Assembly: GCA_012064385.1 (NCBI GenBank)
Contig: QRDG01000529.1
Coordinates: forward strand, 2,576,854-2,640,853
Source of the DNA: Puccinellia tenuiflora
Taxonomy: Eukaryota; Streptophyta; Magnoliopsida; Poales; Poaceae
Direction of reading: 5' to 3'
Length of the DNA stretch: 64,000 nt
In this document: positions 32,409-44,330 of the stretch, one piece after another
How the letters are laid out: every line of letters starts with the position of its first letter
How positions within the stretch are numbered: the stretch's first letter is position 1
The notes under the pieces: generated by a model
The model's database searches: none
What the model was told of the DNA's origin: nothing
The model's input: only the letters and a program-made list of their open reading frames with translations
Made by a program: the position numbers and the translations under genes

Positions 32409-33639
32409 ATCACTATTGTGGGTCGATATTTTGGGTTTGTTTGGGTCCTTGGTTGAATGCCCAGCTTCCAGTTACAAGATTTGGCTCTTCATCTGCAAAA
32501 AAGCCTGACAAATAACAACTGTACTCCTGAGTATATTTTGGTTGTACATTTGTTTTGAACCCTGATGAATGAAAAGATGTGGGAAGTCGAGTACACATCC
32601 AGTAGCACCATGACTTGGGGTACTAGCGTGCTTCATGGTAGCACAGGCAAAGTGTAGTTCAATTTTTTCGAAAGAGATTGGTGGACTGGTAAGTTATATC
32701 TATAATACGTTGTATGTTACAAAAAATCAGCTCCAAATCCAGTTAACACAGAAACAAAAGGAAAATTTTAGCCGTGAATGGTATCTTGATGTATTTTTTG
32801 TGTGTGGTTCTCGGTGTGTGAATCGGGACTTGGGCATGAAATTGTATGTAATGTCTTGTGTCGATCAAGTTATTTTGAACTACTCATTGGTTGCATGGGC
32901 TACAACGAAAAGAAGAAATTGCACCAAAATATCTAAAATTAATTGATAACACTAGCAAATATGGTCTTTGTGTTGCTACTGGCTGTTTTGTGCAGCAGAT
33001 TAAATGTATTTTTCTGTTGGTACTTAGGGAAACTCACATTTCATTGCATGGTGTGAGTGTAACTGAATTGTACCGCGTTTTACAGTCACTAATAATGCAT
33101 CAAAGTACGAACCATACAACGGTAGAAGCATATCATAGCATGTACGTGTGTAATGAAAAGTTCACGCTATCGTTTTGTTCAAAATTGGGAGGTTAAATTA
33201 ACTACGTACTTCTAATCTCGCTTCATCCACCACTATTGTAAAGATTTCATTGCCAAACTATTAAGTGTAAAATGAACCCATAACGATCCACTTGTATGAA
33301 AAGTAATGGAAACAACACGAGACTTGTGAAAGTATGTGTGAAAGCTTCTCCATCGTTTTGGATGGCTTCGATGACATAAGCTCTGAGCGATTCAACGTCG
33401 TTATTCACGCTACTAAGATACTGCTCGTCTTCAGCAGCTCGCTGCTTCTGCTGAGTGGTCTCAAGCACCATATCTTCAACCCACTACCTCATCTTATTCA
33501 GCATACCATTCGTTGTTTCGTACCCACCGTAAACTTCACCATCTTCTCAACTTTCACCGACGTGGACTCGACCTTACCTGTATTGTCTTCCTCTTGATCT
33601 TGGAGTTGCCCGTGTAAACAAAAACATTGAGGACACATG
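32409..33639. other. Unassigned sequence in the duplication unit, copy 1
   Basis: No known domain was found. Plus frames at 32635-33196 are short and not recognisable. On the minus strand a frame at 33471-33247 reads VLETTQQKQRAAEDEQYLSSV and is Glu/Gln-rich, coiled-coil-like. Upstream of it lie splice-like sequences (CAGGTAAGG near 33570). It could be an exon fragment of a captured gene. Copy 2 has a 12-bp in-frame deletion there. Confidence 0.35.
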
Positions 33640-34178
33640 TGTTGGAATAGGCTTGTGTTCTAGGGCGGCTCCGAGGAGTCGAGTTCTTCTCGGGTCCGAG
33701 GAGTCGAAGCTTTGGCGGGTCCAAGGGACCCGAGCCAGTGTACCGACTCGGGGAGTGTCCCGAGTCGAGTCGTCGAGTCGGAGTCTGTTCTGACTCGATA
33801 GTAGTAGTAACCGGGACTCGAATTGTCTTCGGGTCCGACAAGTGCACTGTACAGTACAGTAGAGTAGGTAGATAGGACGTGCTAGACGTCACCTACAGTG
33901 TAAACGAGTCTGTGGCGTCATCCACAGTAAACTCGTGTCATGACGTCGTCAACAGTGGCGGTATGGCATGACGTAGTGTAGGACCCGCCACGTCAAGTCG
34001 GACGGGATAGTGGACTTTGTGGCTCCGGCCAGCCCAGCCCCTATTTAAAGGGAGGAATACACAAAGAGAAAATTGAGGCAAACACTTTGTTCACACACAC
34101 CTCCCCTTCTCCCTCTCTCCCGGTGCTCTCCTTTCCAACCCGCTCTCTCACTCTCCCGATTCATATTTAGGGTCAACA
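33640..34178 (+). repeat. Family-C copia 5' LTR, copy 1
   Basis: The LTR is 539 bp from TGTTGGAATAGG to GGGTCAACA. It contains several GAGTCGAG/CTCGACTC-like repeats and a TATTTAAA box near 34050. A methionine-tRNA primer-binding site follows directly. Confidence 0.82.
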
Positions 34179-34194
34179 ATTGGTATCAGAGCCT
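34179..34194 (+). promoter_or_regulatory. Primer-binding site of family C, copy 1
   Basis: ATTGGTATCAGAGCC directly after the LTR is complementary to the 3' end of initiator tRNA-Met, the usual primer of copia elements. Confidence 0.85.
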
Positions 34195-34219
34195 TGTGAG
34201 TTTTGAGAGCTCGTCGGAG

Positions 34220-35002
34220 ATGGCACCGGAGACAGGCGCACTCATCCCCGGGGCAGGCAAGCCCGCGGAGGAGGAGCAAAAGGCCGGCGGAAGCTCGGTG
34301 GTGTTCCAACGAGTTGTCCGTGATTCCAGTGGTTCATGGCCTATGCTCACGCGGTCAAACTACGCGGACTGGGCCCTCCTTATGCAGGTCATGTTGGAGG
34401 CGCACTAGGTCTGGGTCGCCGTCAGCGACGGGACCCCGGAGCGCGAGACGGACCGCGCAGCAATGGAGTATGTGCTACGCTCCGTCCCGCCGGAGATGAT
34501 CTCCACCCTCGCCGCCAAGAAGACGACGAAGGAAGCTTGGGACACGGTGAAGACCATGCGACTCGGGGTAACCCGGGTGCGTGACGCGAAGGCAACGACG
34601 CTGAAGAAGCAGCTCCAGTGCATAAAGTTCGCGGACGGCAAGGACATCGACGACTTCAGCATGCGCCTGTCGTCCCTCGTGTCGCAGCTCGGCGTACTCG
34701 GAGTCACCATCGGCGAGCCAGAGGTCGTTCGTAAGTTCCTCTCCGTTGTGCCCAAGAAGTTCTCGCAGATGGCATGCTCCATCGAGACCCTGCTCGACCT
34801 CGACACGCTCTCCATCGAAGAACTCATCGGCCGGCTCAAAGTGGCCGAGGAGCGCTACGAGCTGGAGGAGCCGGTGGCCAAGCAAGCCGGCAAGCTACTT
34901 CTCTCTGAAGAGGAGTGGTTTGCGCGGATGAAGCTGCGAGATGGAGGCTCATCATCCAGCCAAGCCGGACGCGGCGGCGGTGAAAGAACAAACGATGTCC
35001 TG
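34220..35002 (+). pseudogene. Family-C copia gag, copy 1, broken
   Basis: The start is ATG at 34220, 25 nt after the primer-binding site. The frame reads SWPMLTRSNYADWALLMQVML and then has a TAG at 34406-34408. The same frame continues with AAMEYVLRSVPPEMISTLA, TTKEAWDTVKTMRLGV, DDFSMRLSSLVSQLG and EERYEL, typical of the copia gag (UBN2) domain. It is cut off at about 35002 where family-B LTR sequence begins, before any zinc knuckle. In copy 2 the TAG position encodes Gln, so this stop arose after the duplication. Confidence 0.85.
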
Positions 35003-36465
35003 GATGTCGCCTAGAGGGGGTGGGGTGAATAGGCGATTAACACTTTTTCTAATTAGGGGCTTGCTAAATGCGGAATAAAACTATGTGTTTAAATTAACAA
35101 GCCAACAACCTAATATTCTAGGATCACCTATGTGCACCAACAACTTATGCTAAGCAATTCAAGCAACAAGGTGATAGCAAGATATGAACTTCAAGCACGA
35201 AGGCTATCACAATGTAAATTGCATAAGTAAAGCTCGGGTATAGGAATAACCGAGGCACGCGGAGACGAGGATGTATTCCCGAGTTCCTCCTTGTTAAGGG
35301 AGTACGTCTCGTTGGAGGGGTGTGAGCTCGCCACAAGAGGCCTACTCAAGATGCCACAAAGGCCTCACCCTATTCTCCGATGAACCGCACCCAAGGGTTT
35401 GGTTCACCTTCCACTATCGGAATCCTTCGAGGCGGATTCTGGAGCCCTTTTACAACTTGCTTGGGGCACACACCCACAACTCAATTGGGGGCTCCCAAAT
35501 TGTGCCGAAGCTTCACAACCGAAGTATTCGCGGCACCTCCAACCGTCTAGGGTACACAATGCACCCAAGAGGCACAAAGCTCTTGGGAACACAATACACC
35601 CAAGAGTAACAAGCTTCTCAACATTCAACTTCACGTGTCACCGTGGAGAGAGCAACCCGATGCAACTAATGCAAAAGGCAAGAACACACTAAGTGGTCAA
35701 AACTTTCACTCTCAAATTCCAACCAGAGCAACTAATGCTATGGAGGGAATAAGAGAGGAAGAACAAAAGGGATGAACACAAAGCAACCCCAAATCTAGAT
35801 CCACTAGGTTCCTCTCACTTAGAGGAGATTTTGATTGGTGGAATGGTAGATCTAGATCTCCTCTCTTGAATCCCTAAGTTTGGGCAAGAATCATTGGAGG
35901 GATTGAGAGGAAACAAGCTCACAAGCTTTTCAACAATGGAGGAGAGAGGAAATGAGGTGAGCTAAGTGAGCAGCCAGTTTTTGGGGAAGAAGGGGGCTTT
36001 TTATAGCCCCTCCCCAAAAACTAGCCGTTACAGCCTTTCCAGGCCAGAGACTCCGGTGTAAGTGACCGGAGACTCCGGTCTGTGCCGGACATTCCGGCCA
36101 GCCTCCGGGGTGGCTGGATCATCGGGGAGGGCCGGAGAATCCGGCCAGGCCGGAGACTCCGGACACTCTCCGGGGGAGTTTCGGACCCCTATCTAGTACC
36201 GCACCACAAAAACACAAACGAGCTGAGAAAACCTGGGGCCGGAGATTCCGGGTCCCTTGGGCCAGAGACTCCGGTCCATCTCCGGGGTACCTCCGGACCC
36301 CAGTTCAGTACCGCACCACACAAACTCATTCGGCAGCGAAAAACAGGAGACCGGAGACTCTGGGTCCTTTGGGCCGGAGACTCCGGACCATCTCCGGGGT
36401 AGATCAAACAGTAAAACCAGAACCCCATAACTTTTGCAAATGAACTCCGTTTTCGATAAACTTGG
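35003..36465 (-). mobile_element. Family-B LTR 3' part, duplication copy 1
   Basis: GATGTCGCCTAGAGG...GGTGAATAGGCGATTAAC is the complement of the end of the 5517-7893 LTR, lacking the last 22 bp or so. It runs leftward-reading to AACTCCGTTTTCGATAAACTTGG, where the Maximus-like LTR begins. A CCGGAGACTCCGG palindrome array lies at 36040-36400, with TATAAAAA on the minus strand at 35998-36005 and AACGG at 36025-36029. Confidence 0.85.
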
Positions 36466-36830
36466 TGAAAGAACGTATGGTCGACTAGAGTGGGGGTGAA
36501 TAGGCGACTACCAATTTTAATTATTTTTCTTTTAATTAGGTTTTTAGCAAGATAAAAACTTGTTATCTAGATGTGCAACTAGATGAACAACCCTATGTGA
36601 TAAGATACAAGGAACAAGTAGAAAGCGCAACGGAAAGTAAAGGATAGAAGTCACCGCAAGAGGACACGAGGAAATGATTCCCGTAGTTCCTTCCTAAGGT
36701 AAGTACGTCTACGTTGGAGAGGTATGGAGGCTCCTTGGCCCTCCTACAAGCACGTCCGTGCTCACCCTATTCTCCGGTTCCACTATGAGGTCGACTTGAA
36801 GGCGTTGACCAAACCTTTACACCAAGGTTG
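36466..36830 (-). mobile_element. Maximus-like LTR fragment in copy 1 (continues 38750-38790)
   Basis: TGAAAGAACGTATGGTCGAC at 36466 follows CTTGG exactly as at 45701. The fragment is interrupted by the solo Angela-like LTR and resumes at 38750-38790, then ends at the duplication junction. This shows the duplication happened after the Maximus-like insertion. Confidence 0.9.
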
Positions 36831-38749
36831 TGTTGGGAATATGCCCTAGAGGCAATAATAAAATGGTTTATTAAGCATATCCATATTTATGATAATAGTT
36901 TATTATCCATGCTATAATTGTATTAAATGGAAACATAATACATGTGTGGAATATAAACACCAGGAGTCCCTAGTGAGCCTCTACTGAACTAGTTCGTTAA
37001 TCGAGAGATAGTTAGAGTTTCCTAACTATGGACTTGTTATAGTCACTTGATAACGGAGTCTCGTCATTGGGTGAATGACTTGATGGACATGACCCAAACA
37101 ATAAAGAGTTGCAATTAATCGTGTCACAAAAGTTTTGTTGTCAACACTTTTAATATGCCAAATATAGTTTCCTTAGACCATGAGATTGTATGACTCCCGT
37201 TCACCGGAGGAATACTTTGTGGACATCAAACGTCACTTCGTAACTGGGTGATCATAAAGGTGATTTTCAGGTATCTCCGATGGTGAGTTGTTGGGTGATA
37301 TGAATCGAGAGTGGGATTTGTCCCTCCATGTGACGGAGAAGATATCTCCAGGCCTTCTCGGTAATATAGCATCAAAAGTCTGCAGACATGTGATTAGGTT
37401 GTAATCACCGGGATCCTATATTATGGACGAGTAAAGAGAACTTGTCGGTAACGAGATTAAACTAGACATGGGGATGTCAACGATTATATCTCGGGCAAGT
37501 AAAATATCGTGAGACAAAGGGAATCGTATATGAGATTAATTGAATCTCCGGCATCGTGGTTCAATCGAGAAAAGAGTTTCATTGAGTGTATAGGAATTAA
37601 TATGGGCATCCCGGTCCCGCTATTAATTATTGATATGATCATGTCTATGCATTCCCGAGCCCGTAGGGTCACACACTTAACGCTCCGATGAAATTAGGTT
37701 TTGCGATCAATTAAATGATGAAACGAACGAATGGTGATTCGGAGTCTCGGATGGGATCCCGGACGTCACGAGGAGTTCCGGAGGAGTCCAGAGAATAAGA
37801 TTCATATATGGAAAGTGTTTTCCGGAGGTTTCGGAAAAGTTCCGGAAATTATTTATAGGGTACCGGAAGGTTCCGGAATGTTCTAGAGGGGTCTAGAAGT
37901 GGGACCCACATATTGTACGGGGCCCACATGGACCAAAGGGGTGCAGCCACCACTTAGGTGTGCCACACCACCTAGGCCCACATGGGCCAATTCGGCTAAG
38001 GCAAAAGGGGGGGGAGTCCTACTCCTAGTTGGACTAGGAGTTAGGCCCTTCTCCTTTTAGGAAAAGGGGCCCAAGGAGGAGTCCTAGTTGGACTCCAACT
38101 TGGGGGGCAAGTAAGGGGCCGGCCGGCCCCTACCCCAACCCTAGCCGGCCACCTATAAAAGGAGGGGAGGGGAGGGGTGCGGCACACCTCTTGTGCTGCC
38201 GCCCCAAGACCCCTAGCCGCACCCTCTCTCCACCCTAAACCTTAGCCGCGCCACCCCTTCCCCGGAGGGCTGCCGCGCACAACCACCTCCACCAAGAGTT
38301 GCCGCACCACCCTAGCCCTAGGGGGCTGCGCCACCTCCTCCTATCCCTCTCCTGTCGCTTGGCTTGGCGAAGCTTCGCACGTGGAGATCGTCATCGTCAC
38401 CGGCACTAACGTCGTGCTGCTGAGATCATCAAGGCCACGGCCTCTCGCTTGCGGGATCAAGGAGTTGACGTATTCATCGAGCCATACGTGTGGACACCGC
38501 GGAGGTGCTGCCCATTGCTGCACTTCATCGGATTGGATCTCGAAGATAATACATCTCCTCGCGACTAGACGAGTCTAGTTGCGGGGATCGACTAGCCAAC
38601 CCCTGCACCGGCAAAACGCGTTTGTTGATCTTCAAGGGTAAGAGATTGGATCTCACCTTCGCTATCTTCATCTAGTAGATCTAGATCCTTGGGGTTTATT
38701 CCGCTTGTCGCGTAGGAAAATTTTTGTTTTCTATGCTGCGACCCCATCA
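36831..38749 (+). mobile_element. Solo LTR of an Angela/BARE1-like copia element
   Basis: The LTR is 1919 bp from TGTTGGGAATATGCCCTAG to GCGACCCCATCA. A perfect 5-bp target duplication GGTTG lies at 36826-36830 and 38750-38754. No internal region is present, as expected after LTR-LTR recombination. It is absent from duplication copy 2 at the equivalent site (about 46063), so it inserted after the duplication. Frames at 37484-38578 are not genes. Confidence 0.93.
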
Positions 38750-39189
38750 GGTTGGGGCTCTCCACAAAGAGTGGAGACTCCCAACAATGTGCAGTTTTAT
38801 TTATTGATGAGTAGAAGCATTTCTGACAGACATATATAAAGAACTTTTTTTTGTTCATTAGATCACTCTTCTGTTTATCCCCTTTTAAATTTCAGCTAGG
38901 GCTAGTTTCTACCATGGCTTGTTATCTATATGTACTTGTCATCTGTGAACAATAAACCTGTTAAAAAAAATCTGTGAACAATAATGCAGATTGCAGAAGA
39001 CTCCATAGTAGTTCCTTCGTATTTTTTCCAGAAATCATACTGGACTTATGGTACCGTTTGTGTGGCGTTCATCATGCTTACTAACCCTTTGTTAGTATTA
39101 TGATATCCTCATCATACTATAGCCAATCTAAATACAAATGTGTAGTGAATCTTGTCTCATGTAATCGGAGAGTTTGAGTTAATCGTCTT

Positions 39190-39530
39190 GCAATTTATGC
39201 TTCACTGTTAGCAGGGAGCATGGTTCTGCGCAGATGAGGGTTATGAAACATGTCCGTGGAGCAACAGTCAATCAAGCGTGCCTAACCTCTATGCACCCAT
39301 ATGCCTTCAGGTACTTGTCATTATTCATCGATGAAGTTAATGCAGTGCTCCATGTCTGTCAGCAGAACACATTGCGTGGGAAACTGAAGATCCTGATGAT
39401 TGATAATTTGGTTCTATCGTATGTGAGAAACCGAAGATACTGATAATTTGGTTCTATCGCATGTGTTGCTGGACGCGAACTGTTTTGCAGCTTGTAACTC
39501 CGCATAGTTTTTCTTGGGGGTAGTTGAAGA
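39190..39530 (+). other. Possible spliced 3'-UTR exon, copy 2
   Basis: This is the counterpart of 29690-30000, with the same acceptor-like CTGTTAGCAG. Single-base indels relative to copy 1 argue against coding function. If copy 1 serves FIGNL1, this copy is a distal duplicate. Confidence 0.2.
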
Positions 39531-39651
39531 GAAGCAATGCTAAAAGTTACACAAATGTTCATCATTGCAAATACATGCTACCAGGTTTGAATGTAATCTG
39601 CTGTTTTGTTTGCTGTGGCTAGTTGATTCCGGGATGATGGAATGTAATCTA

Positions 39652-41931
39652 GTCCCTCCGTTCACTGATATAGGATTTTTTACCTATTTTAATATGACTA
39701 CTCCCTCCGTTCCTAAATATAAGATGTTTTAGCCTTTTTTAACCTTTTCTTACAGGGGAGACCCCCACAACCCACTTTATTAAAAAAAGTAAATATTTAC
39801 AAAATTACAACATATGTACAAAACAAAGATCAATGAAGAGTGTCAAGCCATGATGACAACTGGGAAAAAATAGCCTCCTTCATCCTGTATTTAAGCAGGG
39901 TGATCTCCTGAAAGAACAATGCCTTCCAGCCTCTAAAGGTTGGCCTAATATTCTTAAAGATCCAACCATTTCTCTGTTTCCATATACTCCAGCAGGCTAG
40001 GATGACCACTTCAGCAAAACAGGGACCAGAAAAACCTCTTCTAGCAGCCAGGAGTGTTTGCGATGTAGATCCTGGATGCCAAGGAACTTGCAAGTAATTC
40101 CAAACCCTTGTGCTGAAGGAACAATTAAAGAACAGATGCCTCCAATCCTCATAGAGATGAGCAGGACATATGACACAATCAAAATGATTTGTAACATTCC
40201 ATCTCCTTCTAAACAGGATATCCTTAGTATTGAGACGATCATGCAGCAGTAACCAAGCAAAAAACTTGTGCTTGGATTGACATTTGCTTTTCCAAATCCA
40301 ACAAGAAGAAGCTTGGGTAACTATGTGATTGAAATGTTGCTTATAAACCAGGCTTGGTCTCAATGTGTCAGGTCCCAGGGTACAAATCCATCTATCATCC
40401 GTGGTGCCATCTAAATCCACCTGCTATAAGCTACCTAACAAAACTTCAAACTCTTGATGTGCTTCTATAGAAAGAGGTAGATAGAAATTTTCCAACCAAT
40501 TCTGTTTGGACATAAATTGAGAAACAGACTGCAATTTGTCCAGGGCAAATGAGAATAACCTCGGATAATGATCCTCAAGTTTGCCATGTGTCCATTTGTC
40601 TGACCAGAATAGAACAGAATTTCCATTGCCAACTTCACATCTAGTTATCTCTTGATAATTTTCAAATAATGCAGAAACCCCTCTCCACCAAAAGGATCCT
40701 GATGTGACAACTACATGGGGCACAGATTCATGATAATATGCATCTCTGATCATCTGCACACATGGAGTGTCGTCATTATTATAAAATTTATGCAGATGTT
40801 TCAGAAGGAGGGCTTCATTTTGAACTTTCAAATTAATAACGCCTAAGCCCCCTTTATTTTTTGGTCTGCACACCATGTCCCAAGCAGCCAAAGAGTGAAC
40901 TCTATCCTTATCTTTCTTTCTCCATAAACAATGCCTTCTAGCTCTATCAATCACTGCAATAACTCTAGCAGGAATTTTTAGAGACAACATATAATATGTG
41001 GGCAGTGATGAAAGCACCGAATTAACCAAAACCAATCTATCTCCATAGGAAAGAAAAGATGCAGTAGCTGATAGTCTTCTTTCAACTCTATCAAGCAGAG
41101 GAGAGAAATCTTTGACAGCAGGCTTAGTAGTTCCCATTGGCAAACCTATAAGTATGTGAGCGGCATGGATTCAAGTTTACATTCAAGAAATGAAGCAAGT
41201 TCCTCCATCTCCTCCTGAGGCACATTTATGGGGACCATGGAATATTTATGGAAATTAACCTTCAGCCCAGTAAATTGCGCATACAACTGGAGGATGTCCT
41301 TGAAAACTTGCAAGTCTTGCTTGTTGGCTGGCAGATTAATTATTGTGTCGTCAGCATATTGGATTATGGGATAATCAGCCCTGACTGGAATAGGTGCTTT
41401 TAGCAGACCTTCTCTGAATGCCCTGTTAACCAAGCTTTGCAACAGATCTGCCCCCTCAACAAATAACAGAGGAGATAGGGGATCTCCCTGGCTAACTCCC
41501 CTTTTGCAAACAAAAGGTTTTCCTGGTATACCATTTAATAGTACTGAGGAAGAACCAGATGACATAATTTCCTTTATCCAGCTGAGAAAAAGAGGAGGGA
41601 ATCCTTTTGCTTTCAACACCTGCAATATTGCTGCAAGATCCAGCGTATCAAAAGCCTTTTCAAAGTCGATTTTTAAAATGAACACTTGGCTTTGTTTTAG
41701 CCTTTTTTAACCACACATGTAACTAGACTTGTTTTAATGTAAGATTCACATTAATGTACACACTAAAACGTGTCTAGATACGTCTGTGCCAGAAAACAGT
41801 AAAACATCTTATATTTAGAAACGGGGGAAGAACATGCATACTAAAATGAGTGAACATACTTACTAAAATATGTCTACATACATAAGAATCAAGAAAAAAC
41901 TAAAATGTCTTATATTAGTGAATGGAGGGAG
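39652..41931. mobile_element. Nested Stowaway MITEs, copy 2
   Basis: The outer element runs from GTCCCTCCGTTCACTGATATAGG to AGTGAATGGAGGGAG with TA on both sides. The inner element starts at 39701 (CTCCCTCCGTTCCTAAAT) and ends near 41830. A LINE splits the inner one, as in copy 1. Confidence 0.85.
39735..41685 (-). pseudogene. 5'-truncated LINE, copy 2
   Basis: The domains are as in copy 1: RT palm (41685-41146) with QYADD, then 41143-40424 and 40420-39830 with the zf-RVT segment. The motif before the active site reads GVSQGDPLSP where copy 1 has GVRQGDPLSP. A TAG interrupts the frame at about 40421-40423, where copy 1 encodes Gln. The frame break near 41145 is shared with copy 1 and is therefore older. 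The indel near 31180 of copy 1 is absent here. Confidence 0.9.
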
Positions 41932-41933
41932 TA

Positions 41934-43148
41934 ATCACTATTGTGGGTCGATATTTTGGGTTTGTTTGGGTCATTGGTTGAATGCCCAGCATCCAGTTAC
42001 AAGATTTGGCTCTTCATCTGCAAAAAATCCTGACAAATAACAACTGTACTCCTGAGTATATTTTGGCTGTACATTTGTTTTGAACCCTGATGAATGAAAA
42101 GATGTGGGAAGTCGAGTACACATCCAGTAGCACCATGACTTGGGGTACTAGCGTGCTTCATGGTAGCACAGGCAAAGTGTAGTTCAATTTTTTCGAAAGA
42201 GATTGGTGGACTGGTAAGTTATATCTATAATACGTTGTATGTTACAAAAAATCAGCTCCAAATCCAGTTCGCACAGCAACAAAAGGAAAATTTTAGCCAT
42301 GAATGGTATCTTGATGTATTTTTTGTGTGTGGTTCTCGGTGTGTGAGTCGGGACTTGGGCATGAAATTGTATGTAATGTCTTGTGTCGATCAAGTTATTT
42401 TGAACTACTCATTGGTTGCATGGGCTACAACGAAAAGAAGAAATTGCACCAAAATATCTAAAATTAATTGATAACACTAGCAAATATGGTCTTTGTGTTG
42501 CTACTGGCTGTTTTGTGCAGCAGATTAAATGTATTTTTCTGTTGGTACTTAGGGAAACTCACATTTCATTGCATGGTGTGAGTGTAACTGAATTGTACAG
42601 CGTTTTACAGTCACTAATAATGCATCAAAGTACGAACCATACAACGGTAGAAGCATATCATAGCATGTGCGTGTGTAATGAAAATTTCACGCTATCGTTT
42701 TGTTCAAAATTGGGAGGTTAAATTAACTACGTACTTCTAATCTCGCTTCATCCACCACTATTGTAAAGATTTCATTGCCAAACTATTAAGTGTAAAATGA
42801 ACCCATAACGATCCACTTGTATGAAAAGTAATAGAAACAACACGAGACTTGTGAAAGTATGTGTGAAAGCTTCTCCATCGTTTTGGATGGCTTCGATGAC
42901 ATAAGCTCTGAGTGATTCAAAGTCGTTATTCACGCTACTAAGATAATGCTCGTCTTCTGCTGAGTGGTCTCAAGCACCATATCTTCAACCCACTACCTCA
43001 TCTTATTCAGCATACCATTCGTTGTTTCGTACCCACCGTAAACTTCACCATCTTCTCAACTTTCACCGACGTGGACTCGACCTTACCTGTATTGTCTTCC
43101 TCTTGATCTTGGAGTTGCCCGTGTAAATAAAAACATTGAGGACACATG
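41934..43148. other. Unassigned sequence in the duplication unit, copy 2
   Basis: Counterpart of 32409-33639; no known protein domain. The Gln/Glu-rich minus frame is shortened by a small deletion near 42955. Confidence 0.35.
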
Positions 43149-43687
43149 TGTTGGAATAGGCTTGTGTTCTAGGGCGGCTCCGAGGAGTCGAGTTCTTCTC
43201 AGGTCCGAGGAGTCGAAGCTTTGGCGGGTCCAAGGGACCCGAGCCAGTGTACCGACTCGGGGAGTGTCCCGAGTCGAGTCGTCGAGTCGGAGTCTGTTCT
43301 GACTCGATAGTAGTAGTAACCGGGACTCGAATTATCTTCGGGTCTGACAGGTGCACTGTACAATACAGTAGAGTAGGTAGATAGGACGTGCTAGACGTCA
43401 CCTACAGTGTAAACGAGTCTGTGACATCATCCACAGTAAACTCGTGTCATGACGTCGTCAACAGTGGCGGTATGGCATGACGTAGTGTAGGACCCGCCAC
43501 GTCAAGTCGGACGGGATAGTGGACTTTGTGGCTCCGGCCAGCCCAGCCCCTATTTAAAGGGAGGAATACACAAAGAGAAAATTGAGGCAAACACTTTGTT
43601 CACACACACCTCCCCTTCTCCCTCTCTCCCGGTGCTCTCCTTTCCAACCCGCTCTCTCACTCTCCCGATTCATATTTAGGGTCAACA
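43149..43687 (+). repeat. Family-C copia 5' LTR, copy 2
   Basis: It is 539 bp, the same length as copy 1, with TGTTGG...CAACA ends, followed by ATTGGTATCAGAGCC (primer-binding site) at 43688-43702. Confidence 0.82.
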
Positions 43688-43728
43688 ATTGGTATCAGAG
43701 CCTTGTGAGTTTTGAGAGCTCGTCGGAG

Positions 43729-44317
43729 ATGGCACCGGAGACAGGCGCACTCATCCCCGGGGTAGGCAAGCCCGTGGAGGAGGAGCAAAAGGCCGGCGGA
43801 AGCTCGGTGGTGTTCCAGCGAGTTGTCCGTGATTCCAGTGGTTCATGGCCGATGCTCACGCGGTCAAACTACGCGGACTGGGCCCTCTTTATGCAGGTCA
43901 TGTTGGAGGTGCGCCAGGTCTGGGTCGCCGTCAGCGACGGGACGCCGGAGCGCGAGACGGACCGCGCAGCAATGGAGTATCTGCTGCGCTCCGTCCCGCC
44001 GGAGATGATCTCCACCCTCGCCGCCAAAAAGACGGCGAAGGAAGCTTGGGGCACGGTGAAGACCATGCAACTCGGGGTAACCCGGGTGCGTGACGCGAAG
44101 GCAATGACGCTGAAGAAGCAGCTCCAGTGCATATAGTTCGCGGACAGCGAGGACATCGACGACTTCGGCATGCGCCTGTCGTCCCTCGTGTCGTAGCTCA
44201 GCGTACTCGGAGTCACCATCGGTGTGCCGGAGCTCGTTCGTAAGTTCCTCTCCGTTGTGCCGAAGAAGTTCTCGCAGATGGCATGCTCCATCGAGACCCT
44301 GCTTGACCTCGACACGC
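43729..44317 (+). pseudogene. Family-C copia gag, copy 2, broken
   Basis: ATG at 43729 opens the same gag as in copy 1. It is uninterrupted through WALFMQVMLEVRQVWVAV and AKEAWGTVKTMQLG to a TAG at 44134-44136. A second TAG occurs near 44193. The coding similarity ends at GACACG (44317), where a deletion joins it to family-B LTR sequence. The lesions differ from copy 1, so the two copies decayed separately. Confidence 0.85.
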
Positions 44318-44330
44318 CAACAACCTAATT
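44318..44330. other. Templated filler at a deletion junction
   Basis: CCAACAACCTAAT at the junction is also present about 60 bp downstream (44378-44390). In copy 1 the same flanks are separated by about 240 bp and lack this filler. Confidence 0.7.

Larger units (their letters stand above)
29245..38790. repeat. Tandem duplication, copy 1 (interrupted by a solo LTR)
   Basis: The sequence from ATGTGCAGTTTTATTTATTGATG (29245) to CCAACAATGT (38790) is repeated at 38787-46100 at high identity by eye. Without the inserted solo LTR (36831-38749) copy 1 is about 7.6 kb. The unit comprises a possible 3' exon, nested Stowaways with a LINE, unassigned DNA, a copia 5' end, a family-B LTR piece and about 400 bp of a Maximus-like LTR. 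The junction at 38787-38790 has ATGT in common between the two parental ends. Confidence 0.92.
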
